Origin: DATKQI01 sp035532755
GTDB lineage: Bacteria > Pseudomonadota > Alphaproteobacteria > Acetobacterales > Acetobacteraceae
Assembly (NCBI GenBank): GCA_035532755.1
Contig: DATKQI010000220.1
Span: forward strand, 1 to 24,117
Direction of reading: 5' to 3'
Length of the DNA: 24,117 bases
The translations under genes were made by a program, and so were the position numbers. This document shows positions 14,484-22,791 of this stretch, piece by piece. The notes beneath the pieces were generated by a model. It made no database searches and was not told the DNA's origin. It saw only the letters and a program-made list of their open reading frames with translations. How positions within the stretch are numbered: position 1 is the first letter of the stretch; each line of letters opens with the position of its first letter.

Positions 14484-15677
14484 TCAGGCGGCGAGATAGT
14501 CCATCGCTGCATCCACACCGCCGGCCCCATGCGGGATGCCGTTGATCCGTAGCGACATCTCCACGGCCGCCAGCGTGCCCAGCACCATCGGCTCGTTGAG
14601 GTCGCCAAGATGGCCGATGCGGAACACCTTGCCGCCGAGCTTGCCTAGGCCGGCGCCAAGGGAAACGTTGAAACGGTCGATCGCGGTGGCGCGAACGGCC
14701 TCGGCATCGTGCCCGTCCGGCATCAGGATGGCGGTGACGGAGTTCGATTGCCGCGCGGGATCGGTGCAGAACAACTGCGGGCCGGCGTTGCCCGCCCACA
14801 CGCGCACGGCGCGGCGCACGCCCTCGGCCAGGCGCGCGTGGCGCGCCCACACCGCTTCAAGCCCCTCCTCCTCGATCATGCGAAGGGATTCGGTGAGGCC
14901 ATAGAACATCGATGTGGGCACGGTGCCGACGAAGCTCTGGTGGCGGCGGGTCAGCATCACCGACCAGTCGAAATAGTGGCGCGGCAGCTTCGCCTGCGCA
15001 TGGGCCGCCATCGCCTTGGCCGAGACGCCGGTGAAGCTCATGCCGGTGTGCAGCATCAGCCCCTTCTGGCTGCCGCCCACCATCGCATCGATCCCCCATT
15101 CGTCCATGCGGAATTCGAGGGAGCCGAGCGAGGAGATGGTATCAGACAGCAGCAGCGCGGGATGGCCGGCGGCATCCATGGCCGCACGGATGGCGGGCAT
15201 CGGCAACGTGACGCCGGTTGAGGTTTCGTTATGCACCGCGCACACGGCCTTGATGGCATGCCCGGTGTCGGCAACGAGTGCCGCTGTCACCGCGGCAGGA
15301 TCGGAGCCGCGGCGCCAGTCGGCCGGCAGCGTCTGCACCTCCAGGCCCAGCTTGCCGGCCATCACCGACCAGCTTTCGGAGAAATATCCGCCTTCCAGCA
15401 TCAGGATGCGATCGCCGGGGGAGAGCAGGTTGACCATCGTCGCCTCCCACGCGCCATGGCCGGAGGCGGCGTAGAGGAACACGTTCTGCGTGGTGCAAAT
15501 CACGCGCTTCAGCCCCGCCACCGCCGCGTCATAAACTTCGAGGAATTCCGAATCCATGAAATCGACGGCTGGATGATCCAGCGCCCGCAGCACCGAATCC
15601 GGAATGTTGGTCGGGCCCGGGTTGGCGAAGAACAGTCGGCCGCGGCGAAGCATCTTCACTGGCGGAGTTCCTTCCAT
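14484..15677 (-). CDS. Serine/alanine--glyoxylate aminotransferase (class V PLP enzyme)
   Basis: 397 residues. FANPGPTNIPDSVLRAL opens the fold, ASGHGAWEAT (near residue 71) binds the cofactor phosphate, and DTISSLGSLEF carries the aspartate contacting the pyridine nitrogen. Lys205 in VGGSQKGLM is the Schiff-base lysine. The FANPGPTN start and overall length match the SgaA type, which transfers the amino group of serine or alanine to glyoxylate, giving hydroxypyruvate or pyruvate plus glycine. Both activities occur in the family, so I leave the symbol empty. It begins 7 bp after the guaA stop and so is probably transcribed with it. ATG 15677 lacks a good ribosome-binding site; ATG 15653 is the alternative. 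Confidence 0.9.
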   Translation of the reverse strand: MEGTPPVKMLRRGRLFFANPGPTNIPDSVLRALDHPAVDFMDSEFLEVYDAAVAGLKRVICTTQNVFLYAASGHGAWEATMVNLLSPGDRILMLEGGYFSESWSVMAGKLGLEVQTLPADWRRGSDPAAVTAALVADTGHAIKAVCAVHNETSTGVTLPMPAIRAAMDAAGHPALLLSDTISSLGSLEFRMDEWGIDAMVGGSQKGLMLHTGMSFTGVSAKAMAAHAQAKLPRHYFDWSVMLTRRHQSFVGTVPTSMFYGLTESLRMIEEEGLEAVWARHARLAEGVRRAVRVWAGNAGPQLFCTDPARQSNSVTAILMPDGHDAEAVRATAIDRFNVSLGAGLGKLGGKVFRIGHLGDLNEPMVLGTLAAVEMSLRINGIPHGAGGVDAAMDYLAA

Positions 15678-15684
15678 GACCCGG

Positions 15685-17250
15685 TCATTCCCACTCGATG
15701 GTGCCGGGCGGCTTGCTGGTGATGTCGTAGGTCACGCGGTTGATGCCGCGCACTTCGTTGACGATCCGGTTCGACACCCGGGCGAGAAAGCCCATGTCGA
15801 ACGGATAGACATCGGCGGTCATGCCGTCGGTGCTCGTCACCGCGCGCAGCGCGCAGGCATGGTCGTAGGTGCGGCCATCGCCCATCACGCCCACCGTGCG
15901 CACCGGCAGCAGCACGGCGAAGGCCTGCCAGATGGCATCGTACAGGCCGGCGGCGCGGATTTCCTCCAGGTAGATCGCATCGGCCCGGCGCAGCAGGTCG
16001 AGCCGGTCGGCGCTGATCGCGCCGGGGATGCGGATGGCAAGGCCGGGGCCTGGGAACGGGTGGCGGCCGACCAGCGAATCAGGCAGGCCGAGTTCGCGGC
16101 CCAGGGCCCGCACCTCGTCCTTGAACAGTTCGCGCAGCGGTTCAACGAGCTTCATCCGCATCCGCGCCGGCAACCCGCCCACGTTATGGTGGGATTTGAT
16201 CGTCACGCTGGGGCCGCCGGTGAAGCTGACGCTTTCGATCACATCTGGATACAGCGTGCCCTGGGCGAGGAAGTCGGCCCCGCCGATTTTCGCTGCCTCC
16301 TCCTCGAATACGTCGATGAACAGCCGGCCGATGGTCTTGCGCTTCGCCTCGGGGTCGGTCACGCCGCCAAGCGCGCCGAGGAACAGGCCGGACGCATCGC
16401 GATGCACCAGCTTGATGTTGAACCGGTCGCGGAAAGTGCGCACCACCTCCTCGCCTTCGCCCTGCCGCAGCAGGCCGTGATCGACGAAGATGCAGGTGAG
16501 CTGGTCGCCGATCGCTTCGTGGATCAGCACAGCGGCGACCGCGGAGTCCACCCCGCCCGACAGGCCGCAGATCACCCGCCCCTGCCCCACCTGCGCGCGG
16601 ATCGCGTCGATCTGGCTGTCGCGGAAACCGGCCATGGTCCAGTCGGCGGACAGGCCGGCGACGTTGCGGACGAAATTCCGCAACAGCTGGGCGCCATGCG
16701 GCGTGTGCATCACCTCCGGGTGGAACATCAGCCCGTAGAACCGGCGGGCGTCGTCGGCGATGACGGCGTACGGCGCGCCCTCGCTCACCGCCACGGTGCG
16801 AAACCCCGACGGCGGGCTGGTGATGTGGTCGCCGTGGCTCATCCACACCTGCTCGCGCCCGCCCTTCTCCCAGGCCCCGTGGAACAGCGCACAGTCATCC
16901 ACGATATCCACATGCGCCCGGCCGAATTCGCGAATGTCCGACCCGGCGACGGAACCGCCGAGCTGCTCGCACATCGTCATCTGGCCGTAGCAGATGCCGA
17001 GCACGGGCACCCCGGCCTCGAACACCATCTGCGGCGCGCGGGGCGACCCCGAATCCGGCACGCTGGCGGGGCCACCCGAGAGAATGAAGGCGCGGGCGCC
17101 GAAGGCTGCGATTCGCTCAGGATCGGCATTGAACGGCCAGATTTCGCAGTACACGCCGCTCTCGCGCAGCCGCCGGGCGATCAACTGCGTCACCTGGCTG
17201 CCGAAATCCAGGATCAGCACGCGCTCGGGGCTGGTGGATGGCGTGTTCAT
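15685..17250 (-). CDS. guaA: GMP synthase (glutamine-hydrolysing)
   Basis: 521 residues, the standard two-domain enzyme that converts XMP, ATP and glutamine to GMP. The N-terminal class I glutamine amidotransferase has nucleophile Cys87 in LGICYGQMTM and the His177/Glu179 pair in FHPEV. The ATP pyrophosphatase domain starts with the P-loop LSGGVDSA at residues 230-237. The C-terminal dimerisation domain ends PPGTIEWE, the conserved terminus. ATG 17250 follows a weak AAGCGAA ribosome-binding site, 52 bp after the acetyltransferase stop. It shares the strand and close spacing with guaB two genes upstream, so both steps from IMP to GMP are encoded together, interrupted by rsmB and a GNAT gene. 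Confidence 0.98.
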   Translation of the reverse strand: MNTPSTSPERVLILDFGSQVTQLIARRLRESGVYCEIWPFNADPERIAAFGARAFILSGGPASVPDSGSPRAPQMVFEAGVPVLGICYGQMTMCEQLGGSVAGSDIREFGRAHVDIVDDCALFHGAWEKGGREQVWMSHGDHITSPPSGFRTVAVSEGAPYAVIADDARRFYGLMFHPEVMHTPHGAQLLRNFVRNVAGLSADWTMAGFRDSQIDAIRAQVGQGRVICGLSGGVDSAVAAVLIHEAIGDQLTCIFVDHGLLRQGEGEEVVRTFRDRFNIKLVHRDASGLFLGALGGVTDPEAKRKTIGRLFIDVFEEEAAKIGGADFLAQGTLYPDVIESVSFTGGPSVTIKSHHNVGGLPARMRMKLVEPLRELFKDEVRALGRELGLPDSLVGRHPFPGPGLAIRIPGAISADRLDLLRRADAIYLEEIRAAGLYDAIWQAFAVLLPVRTVGVMGDGRTYDHACALRAVTSTDGMTADVYPFDMGFLARVSNRIVNEVRGINRVTYDITSKPPGTIEWE

Positions 17251-17302
17251 GCGTTCGCTTGCAGCACGGCCGCGCCGCCGTCACAAGGGCGGATCGTGCA
17301 GA

Positions 17303-17857
17303 TCAGGAAGACGATTGCTGCGCCTGGATCAGCCGGTCGATCGGGTCCCACACGAAGGCGGTCTGCGGCACCCAGCTTCCGCCCACGCGCACCGAGCTTT
17401 CGGCGGCCGGGCGGCCGCCCAGGCGCTGGTAGAACCAGCGGCTCGGGTTGTCGCGCAGCACCCACAGGAAGGCCGAGCGGCAGCCGATCGTGGCCAGATG
17501 CGCGGCGGCCGCGCGCATCAGCCGCCGGCCCAGCCCCCGCTCCCGCCAGTCGTCCAGCACATACAGCGTTTCGATCTCGCCTTCCGCCAACCCGCTCGCG
17601 CGCGACCGGCCGGAGGTGACGAAACCCACCACGCGCGGGGCCGATCCGCCCGGCAGATCGAGGCCGGAGGCAGCGGCGACATGCACCCCCTGCCCCAGCC
17701 GGATGGCCCGATCGTAATACGCGGCCTGGCGGATGACGGAGAGACCGGCAAGATAGGTGTCGGGCAGGATGCCCGCATAGGCGCTGCGCCAGGAGGCGAC
17801 ATGCACCGCCCCGATCGCCGACGCGTCGGCGGGTCGGCCGCGGCGAATGGCGATCAA
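17303..17857 (-). CDS. GNAT family N-acetyltransferase with TTG start
   Basis: 184 residues. The fold runs from IAIRRGRPADASAIGAVHV through VASWRSAYAGILPDTYLAGL. The acetyl-CoA-binding motif A is ETLYVLDDWRERGLGRRLM, with the R-x-x-G-x-G pattern, at about residues 98-116. It ends with WVLRDNPSRWFYQRLGG, the conserved C-terminal block. There is no ATG upstream of the conserved sequence. TTG at 17857 overlaps the rsmB stop as TTGA and is the natural start. The 4-bp overlap implies translational coupling with rsmB. The acetyl acceptor is unknown; the YAGILPDTYL segment is typical of the PhnO/ElaA-like amine acetyltransferases widely seen in bacteria. Confidence 0.85.
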   Translation of the reverse strand: MIAIRRGRPADASAIGAVHVASWRSAYAGILPDTYLAGLSVIRQAAYYDRAIRLGQGVHVAAASGLDLPGGSAPRVVGFVTSGRSRASGLAEGEIETLYVLDDWRERGLGRRLMRAAAAHLATIGCRSAFLWVLRDNPSRWFYQRLGGRPAAESSVRVGGSWVPQTAFVWDPIDRLIQAQQSSS

Positions 17858-19152
17858 GCGGCGCGCTCCAGCACTGCGGCGAAAAACCCGTCCGTCCCGT
17901 GCAGGCACGGGCTCAGCACGAGATATGCGCCGGATTCGGGCGGCGTACCTGGCGCCTCCCAGGCCCGCGCGATGGGCAGGACGGCAAAATCCGGATGGCG
18001 CGACAAGAACAGATCCACCTGCTCCTCGTTCTCCTCGGGCAGCACCGAACAAGTAGCGTAAACGATCCGCCCGCCCTTGCGAACCAGACGCGCCGCATCG
18101 GCCAGGATTGCCGCCTGTTTGACGCGCAATTCGGCGAGATCGGACGGCGCGAGGCGCAGCCGCGCATCGGGGTTGCGCCGCCACGTGCCGGTGCCGGTGC
18201 AAGGTGCGTCCACCAGCACCCGGTCGAACCCACCGGCGCGGCGCTTGGTCCATTTGTCGCCCGGCACCAGCAGATGCCGCTCGACATTGTGGATATCCGC
18301 CCGGCGCAGCCGGCGCACCGCCCCCTCCAGCCGCGGGACAGAGACATCGCATGCGACGATATGCCCTTGATTTTGCATCATCATGGCAACCGCCAACGTC
18401 TTGCCAGCGGCACCGGCACAATAGTCCGCCACGCGCATGCCAGGCCGCGCGCCCAGCAGCAGCGCAACAAGCTGGCTGCCCTCATCCTGGATTTCGACAA
18501 GCCCGTTCCGGAAGGCCGCCCCGGTGGTGACCGGCTTGCGGCCGGCGATCCGCAGGCCCCAGGGGCTGTAGCGCATCGGCGATGCCTCGATCGCCTCGGC
18601 GGCGAGTGCGGCGATGGCCTGCTCGCGGGTGGATTTCAGCAGGTTCACCCGCAGATCGAGCGGGGCAGATCGCGAAAGGGCGCCGAGTTCGGCTTCCAGA
18701 TCGGCGCCGAAGCGCGCGGCGAGGCCGGGCAGCAGCCAATCCGGCACCTCCAGCCGCACCGCTTGCGGCATGTCCGGATGATTGAGCCGCTGGCCGGAGA
18801 GCGCCCGGATCGCCACGCGCTCGGCCCCCTCCAGCGGGGCGGGGGCGTATTGGCCACCGGCGAACAGCGCATCCACCGCCTCGATCGAGCTTCCTTCGAG
18901 CAATAGCGCGCCCGCGACCAGCAGGCGCGGCGTGGCGCCGCCCGGGCTCGCCCGTTCCAGCCACCACGTCAGCCGCCGCATAGCGCGCAGCACCGACCAC
19001 GCGCGTTCGGAGACCGCCCGGCGGTCGCCGCCGCCGATGTAGCGGCGGGCACGGAAGAAATCGTTGGCGACGGCGTCGGCCGGCTTGCGGGGTGCCGATT
19101 CGATCACCTCCAGCAGCGCGATCGCCGCCTCCAGCCGGGCGGCGGGGGTCAT
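17854..19152 (-). CDS. rsmB: RsmB/NOP family 16S rRNA (cytosine-5) methyltransferase
   Basis: 432 residues. The N-terminal third is a NusB-like helical domain. The C-terminal methyltransferase has motif I VADYCAGAAGKTL (residues 241-253). Motif IV VDAPCTGTGTWRRNPD contains Cys318, and motif VI YATCSVLPEEN contains Cys368. These are the two cysteines used by RNA m5C enzymes: Cys368 as the nucleophile and Cys318 for product release. E. coli RsmB modifies C967 of 16S rRNA; the exact position for this protein is inferred from the family. It begins 3 bp after the guaB stop and overlaps the GNAT gene by 4 bp. Its placement between guaB and guaA is shared by several related alphaproteobacteria, as far as I recall. 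Confidence 0.92.
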   Translation of the reverse strand: MTPAARLEAAIALLEVIESAPRKPADAVANDFFRARRYIGGGDRRAVSERAWSVLRAMRRLTWWLERASPGGATPRLLVAGALLLEGSSIEAVDALFAGGQYAPAPLEGAERVAIRALSGQRLNHPDMPQAVRLEVPDWLLPGLAARFGADLEAELGALSRSAPLDLRVNLLKSTREQAIAALAAEAIEASPMRYSPWGLRIAGRKPVTTGAAFRNGLVEIQDEGSQLVALLLGARPGMRVADYCAGAAGKTLAVAMMMQNQGHIVACDVSVPRLEGAVRRLRRADIHNVERHLLVPGDKWTKRRAGGFDRVLVDAPCTGTGTWRRNPDARLRLAPSDLAELRVKQAAILADAARLVRKGGRIVYATCSVLPEENEEQVDLFLSRHPDFAVLPIARAWEAPGTPPESGAYLVLSPCLHGTDGFFAAVLERAA

Positions 19153-19155
19153 CGT

Positions 19156-20676
19156 TCAATCCTGACGGTAGTTCGGCGCCTCGCGTGTGATCGCAACGTC
19201 ATGCACATGGCTCTCCCGCAGGCCGGCGCCGGTGATGCGACGGAAACGGCTGTTTGTCTGCAACGCCGCGATCGTGGCCGCCCCGGTATAGCCCATCCCC
19301 GCCCTCAGGCCGCCGACAAGCTGGTGCACCACGGCGGAGACCGGCCCCTTGTAGCCCACGCGTCCTTCGATCCCTTCCGGCACCAGCTTCAACTGATCGG
19401 TGATGTCCTGCTGGAAATAGCGGTCGGCGGAGCCGCGGGCCATCGCGCCGATACTGCCCATGCCGCGATAGGATTTGTAGCTACGCCCTTGATAGAGAAA
19501 GACTTCTCCCGGCGCCTCATCCGTGCCGGCCAACAGGCTGCCGACCATCACGCAATCAGCCCCGGCGGCCAGCGCCTTGACGATGTCGCCGGAGGTGCGC
19601 ACCCCGCCATCGGCGATCGCGGGCACGCCGGCGGCGCGGCAGGCGGCGGCGGTTTCAAGCACGGCCGAGAATTGCGGCACGCCGACGCCGGCCACCACGC
19701 GGGTCGTGCAGATGCTGCCTGGCCCGATGCCGACCTTCACGGCATCCGCCCCCGCCTCGATCAGCGCCTGCGCGCCCTCGGGCGTCGCCACATTCCCGGC
19801 GATCACCTGCACCGCGTTGGAGGCCTGCTTGATCCGCTCCACCGCGCGCAGCACCCCGGCGGAATGGCCATGCGCGGTATCGACCACGATCACATCGACG
19901 CCGGCATCGATCAGGGCGCGGGCCCGGGTCTCGCCGTCATCGCCCACGCCGGTTGCGGCGGCAGCGCGCAGCCGGCCCAGCTCGTCCTTGTTGGCGAGCG
20001 GGTGGGCCTGTGCCTTGTCCATGTCCTTCACCGTGATCAGACCGACGCAGCGATAGGCGTCATCGACCACGAGCAGCTTCTCGATGCGGTGCTTGTGCAG
20101 CAACTGCCGCGCGTCCTCGGCGGCGACTCCGGCACTGACGGTGATGAGGTTCTCTCGCGTCATCAGCTCGTACACCCGCAACGCGGGGTCGGTGGCGAAG
20201 CGCACATCGCGATGGGTGAGGATGCCGACGAGCCGGCCGGTCTCGCGTTCCACCACCGGCACGCCGCTGATGCGATACTGGGTCATCAGCGTCTGCGCAT
20301 CCGCGAGCGTCTGGTCCGGGTGGATGGTCAGCGGGTTGACCACCATGCCGGATTCGAATTTCTTCACCTGCCGGACCTGGGTTGCCTGCTCTTCAATGGT
20401 GAGATTCTTGTGAATCACGCCCATGCCGCCCTGCTGGGCCATGGCGATCGCCATGGCCGCCTCGGTCACCGTATCCATGGCCGCCGAAACGAGCGGGATG
20501 TTCAGGCTGATGGACCGGGTGAGCCGCGCGCGCGTATCGGCCGCGGCGGGCAGGATCTGGGAATAGGCGGGAACCAGCAGCACATCGTCAAAGGCGAGCG
20601 CCTCGGTCACGCGCGCTGCCGCGTCGGCCGCCAGGCGGCTGTCGGACGAGGCAACAGGGGCTGTATCGGGTGCCAT
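19156..20676 (-). CDS. guaB: Inosine-5'-monophosphate dehydrogenase
   Basis: 506 residues. It oxidises IMP to XMP with NAD, the first committed step to GMP. The catalytic barrel opens with LAFDDVLLVPAYS and continues after the two CBS domains (about residues 112-220), which are inserted in the usual place and modulate activity by adenine/guanine nucleotides. The active-site loop GPGSICTTRVVAGVGVPQ places the nucleophile at Cys323. The flap is recognised by GMGSIGAMARGSADRY. AAAGG precedes the ATG by about 10 nt. It starts a tightly packed run guaB-rsmB-GNAT-guaA-aminotransferase. The 88-bp gap upstream, behind rlmE, may hold a promoter or an imperfect GC-rich hairpin. Confidence 0.98.
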   Translation of the reverse strand: MAPDTAPVASSDSRLAADAAARVTEALAFDDVLLVPAYSQILPAAADTRARLTRSISLNIPLVSAAMDTVTEAAMAIAMAQQGGMGVIHKNLTIEEQATQVRQVKKFESGMVVNPLTIHPDQTLADAQTLMTQYRISGVPVVERETGRLVGILTHRDVRFATDPALRVYELMTRENLITVSAGVAAEDARQLLHKHRIEKLLVVDDAYRCVGLITVKDMDKAQAHPLANKDELGRLRAAAATGVGDDGETRARALIDAGVDVIVVDTAHGHSAGVLRAVERIKQASNAVQVIAGNVATPEGAQALIEAGADAVKVGIGPGSICTTRVVAGVGVPQFSAVLETAAACRAAGVPAIADGGVRTSGDIVKALAAGADCVMVGSLLAGTDEAPGEVFLYQGRSYKSYRGMGSIGAMARGSADRYFQQDITDQLKLVPEGIEGRVGYKGPVSAVVHQLVGGLRAGMGYTGAATIAALQTNSRFRRITGAGLRESHVHDVAITREAPNYRQD

Positions 20677-20764
20677 GGCGACGGGGACCTTTCATCCGCG
20701 ACCTTGGCGGCCCGACATACAAGGCCCCGCCGGCCGGCGCAAGCGCTGGCCGGATGCGAGTATC

Positions 20765-21448
20765 TTATGGCGTCGGCCGAAAGCCGGTCGCGATGACGTA
20801 AAGCTCGCTCGACTCCTTCCGGCTCGCCGGTGGCTTGGCATGACGCACGCTGCTGAAATGCCGGCGCAGCGGCTGGAGCACCTGCTGTTCGGAGCCGCCC
20901 TGGAACACCTTGGCGACAAAGGCACCACCCGGCGCGAGAACCCCGAGCGCGAATTCGAGCGCCATCTCGGCCAGCGCGACGATGCGCAGATGGTCGGTCG
21001 CCGCATGGCCGGTCGTGTTGGGCGCCATGTCGGACAGCACGAGATCGGCCCCCTGCGGCAGCAGAGCGCGCAGCCGATCCGGCATCGCGGGATCGGTGAA
21101 ATCCCCCTGGATCAGCGTCGCCCCCGCCACCGGGTCGACTGGCAGCAGATCGATCCCGACCACCATCGCCGCCCCGCGATCAAGCGCCACCTGTGTCCAG
21201 CCGCCCGGCGCGGCGCCCAGATCGAGCACACGGGCACCGCGTGCGATCAGGTGGAAGCGGTCGTCCAACTCGATCAGTTTGAACGCGGCGCGGGAGCGCC
21301 AGCCCGCCTTCTGCGCGGCTACCACGTAGGGATCGTTCAACTGCCGGACGAGCCAGCGCTGCGAGGCGCCCGAGCGGCCACGCGCGCTTTTCAGCAGCAC
21401 GCCGAGCGGCCGGCCCGACCCTGGTTCGCGGCTGCGCGGCGGGCTCAC
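20765..21448 (-). CDS. rlmE: 23S rRNA (uridine-2'-O-)methyltransferase RlmE (FtsJ)
   Basis: 227 residues. The motif I block LDLGAAPGGWTQVAL is at residues 75-89. The catalytic K-D-K-E tetrad is visible as Lys57 (SRAAFKLIE), Asp140 (LSDMAPNTTGH), Lys180 (FVAKVFQGG) and Glu215 (RKESSELYVIATGFR). It 2'-O-methylates the A-loop uridine of 23S rRNA (U2552 in E. coli), needed for large-subunit assembly. A GTG at 21448 overlaps the ppx stop as GTGA and gives the family's usual length plus about 20 residues of basic N-terminal extension. Coupled translation with ppx is therefore likely. Confidence 0.95.
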   Translation of the reverse strand: MSPPRSREPGSGRPLGVLLKSARGRSGASQRWLVRQLNDPYVVAAQKAGWRSRAAFKLIELDDRFHLIARGARVLDLGAAPGGWTQVALDRGAAMVVGIDLLPVDPVAGATLIQGDFTDPAMPDRLRALLPQGADLVLSDMAPNTTGHAATDHLRIVALAEMALEFALGVLAPGGAFVAKVFQGGSEQQVLQPLRRHFSSVRHAKPPASRKESSELYVIATGFRPTP

Positions 21449-22491
21449 GGCTGCGGCGCCATGGCATGGGAGGCATGTCGGCGAGGACGTACGGGGCGCG
21501 TGCGATCGGCGCGGATCAACCGCAGCAGCATGCCCTCGCGCAGCCCGCGGTCGGCCACGCCGATCTGCGGGGTGGGCCATAGCCGGCGAATGGCGGCGAA
21601 GATGGCGCAGCCCGGCAGCACGTAATCCGCCCGCTCCGGCCCCACGCACGGATGCCGCAAAAGGCCGGCACGGCCCATGCGGCACAGGCTGTCCAGCGCC
21701 GCATCGGTCGCTTCGCCGTTCAGCAGCACGCCATCGACCAGCGGGCGGCGGTAGCGGGCCAGCCCGAGGACCACTCCGGCAAGCGTGGTGACGGTGCCCG
21801 ACGTGCCCATCAGCCGCACCCCGCCCTGGCGGATTTCCTGGCCGATGCGGTGCGTGGCCTCGAACGGCAGCAGCAGCCCTTCCACTTCCGTCACCAGGCG
21901 GTCGAAGCCGGTTTCGGTCAAGCAATCCGCGCCGCAGCGCTCGGCGAGGGTGACAACGCCGATCGGCAGGGAGACGTAGCCCGCCAGTTCCGGCGTTCCC
22001 CCATCCGTTGGCAGGCGCACCCAGGCGAGTTCGGTGGAGCCGCCGCCGATGTCGAACAGCAGCGCCCGGCGCCCGGCCCGGCGCAGCAGCGGCGCGCAGC
22101 TTTCCACCGCCAGCTCCGCCTCCTCGCGCGTGGAGATGACGGCGAGCGGCAGGCCGGTTTCGGCGCGGGCGCGGGCAAGGAATTCGCCTCCGTTCCCCGC
22201 CCGGCGGCAGGCTTCGGTGGCGACGGCACGCAGAGCCCGCAGATCATGGCGTGCGAGGTGTTCCGCCGCCTCGCCCAACGCGGCCAGCGCCCGCGCCACC
22301 GCTGCCGGGGCGATGCGGCCGGTGTGATGCAGCCCCTCGCCGAGACGGACGACACGATTGAAGCTGTCAACGACGCGAAACCCGTCGCCCGCCGGCGCCG
22401 CGACGAGCAGCCGGCAGTTGTTTGTACCCAGATCCAGCGCAGCATAGAGCGGGCCGGCATGCCTGGGGGAATGGGACTGGCGGCGCGACAT
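21445..22491 (-). CDS. Exopolyphosphatase / (p)ppGpp phosphatase family protein
   Basis: 348 residues of the Ppx/GppA family, with the actin-like ATPase fold. The phosphate-binding loop 1 is ALDLGTNNCRLLV (residues 18-30), a catalytic glutamate lies in ISTREEAELA (near 123), and loop 2 is LFDIGGGSTEL (residues 145-155). A third block, LMGTSGTVTTLAGV, follows. At 348 residues it has only the two N-terminal lobes and lacks the HD-like C-terminal half of E. coli Ppx. The ATG at 22491 fits the conserved start (PLYAALDLGTNN), though no strong ribosome-binding site is seen. It overlaps rlmE by 4 bp. Whether it degrades polyphosphate or guanosine pentaphosphate cannot be decided, so no symbol is given. 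Confidence 0.9.
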   Translation of the reverse strand: MSRRQSHSPRHAGPLYAALDLGTNNCRLLVAAPAGDGFRVVDSFNRVVRLGEGLHHTGRIAPAAVARALAALGEAAEHLARHDLRALRAVATEACRRAGNGGEFLARARAETGLPLAVISTREEAELAVESCAPLLRRAGRRALLFDIGGGSTELAWVRLPTDGGTPELAGYVSLPIGVVTLAERCGADCLTETGFDRLVTEVEGLLLPFEATHRIGQEIRQGGVRLMGTSGTVTTLAGVVLGLARYRRPLVDGVLLNGEATDAALDSLCRMGRAGLLRHPCVGPERADYVLPGCAIFAAIRRLWPTPQIGVADRGLREGMLLRLIRADRTRPVRPRRHASHAMAPQP

Positions 22492-22588
22492 GACAGTGCA
22501 GTGTCGGCGCGCGACACGCGCCAGGGCAAGCATCATTATGCCGACCGCCTTGACGCGCCGCCTTTCGCCGATGTCGCCCTCGTTGATA

Positions 22589-22617
22589 TTGCCTCCCCTA
22601 GGGGGAAGTGGTAATCC
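22589..22617 (+). promoter_or_regulatory. Likely housekeeping promoter of tRNA-Gln
   Basis: TTGCCT (22589-22594) and TAATCC (22612-22617), separated by exactly 17 bp and ending 14 bp before the tRNA. The spacer holds the palindrome CCCCTAGGGG. Spacing and position are ideal, and the hexamers match the consensus moderately. Confidence 0.45.
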
Positions 22618-22631
22618 CCGCGGCGGCGCGG

Positions 22632-22705
22632 TGGGGGATAGTTTAGCGGTAGAACTCCCGGCTCTGACCCGGGCAGCCTTGGTTCGAATCCAGGTCCCCC
22701 AGCCA
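22632..22705 (+). tRNA. tRNA-Gln (anticodon CUG), CCA encoded
   Basis: 74 nt, all arms visible. Acceptor TGGGGGA pairs with TCCCCCA, then discriminator G and encoded CCA. The D-loop is AGCGGTAGA. The anticodon stem CCCGG/CCGGG encloses CTCTGAC, with anticodon CTG at positions 34-36. The T-loop is TTCGAAT within CTTGG/CCAGG. The U-A first pair is characteristic of tRNA-Gln. It is the probable attachment site for the integrase remnant that follows. Confidence 0.95.
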
Positions 22706-22769
22706 GCCTTAAGAGATTTCCCAGCGCGGTCAATAAGATAAGCAGTTCCAGGGCTTAGCACGCTTCCAG

Positions 22770-22791
22770 GTGATACAAAAGCGTGATACAA
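22770..22791 (+). repeat. Tandem GTGATACAA repeats before the integrase remnant
   Basis: GTGATACAA occurs at 22770-22778 and again at 22783-22791, 13 bp apart (GTGATACAA-AAGC-GTGATACAA), immediately before the ATG of the integrase pseudogene. Short iterated motifs in this place, between a tRNA and a tyrosine recombinase gene, are candidate arm-type integrase binding or autoregulatory sites. Confidence 0.4.

Noticed and set aside
20725..20760. GC-rich imperfect hairpin (GGCCAGCGC / GCGCCGGCC) after rlmE
   Set aside because: It contains a mismatch, has no T run on either strand, and such structures are common by chance at this GC content; not strong enough to call a terminator.
22595..22604. 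Palindrome CCCCTAGGGG upstream of tRNA-Gln
   Set aside because: Only 10 bp, lies inside the proposed promoter spacer; no evidence that it is an operator.
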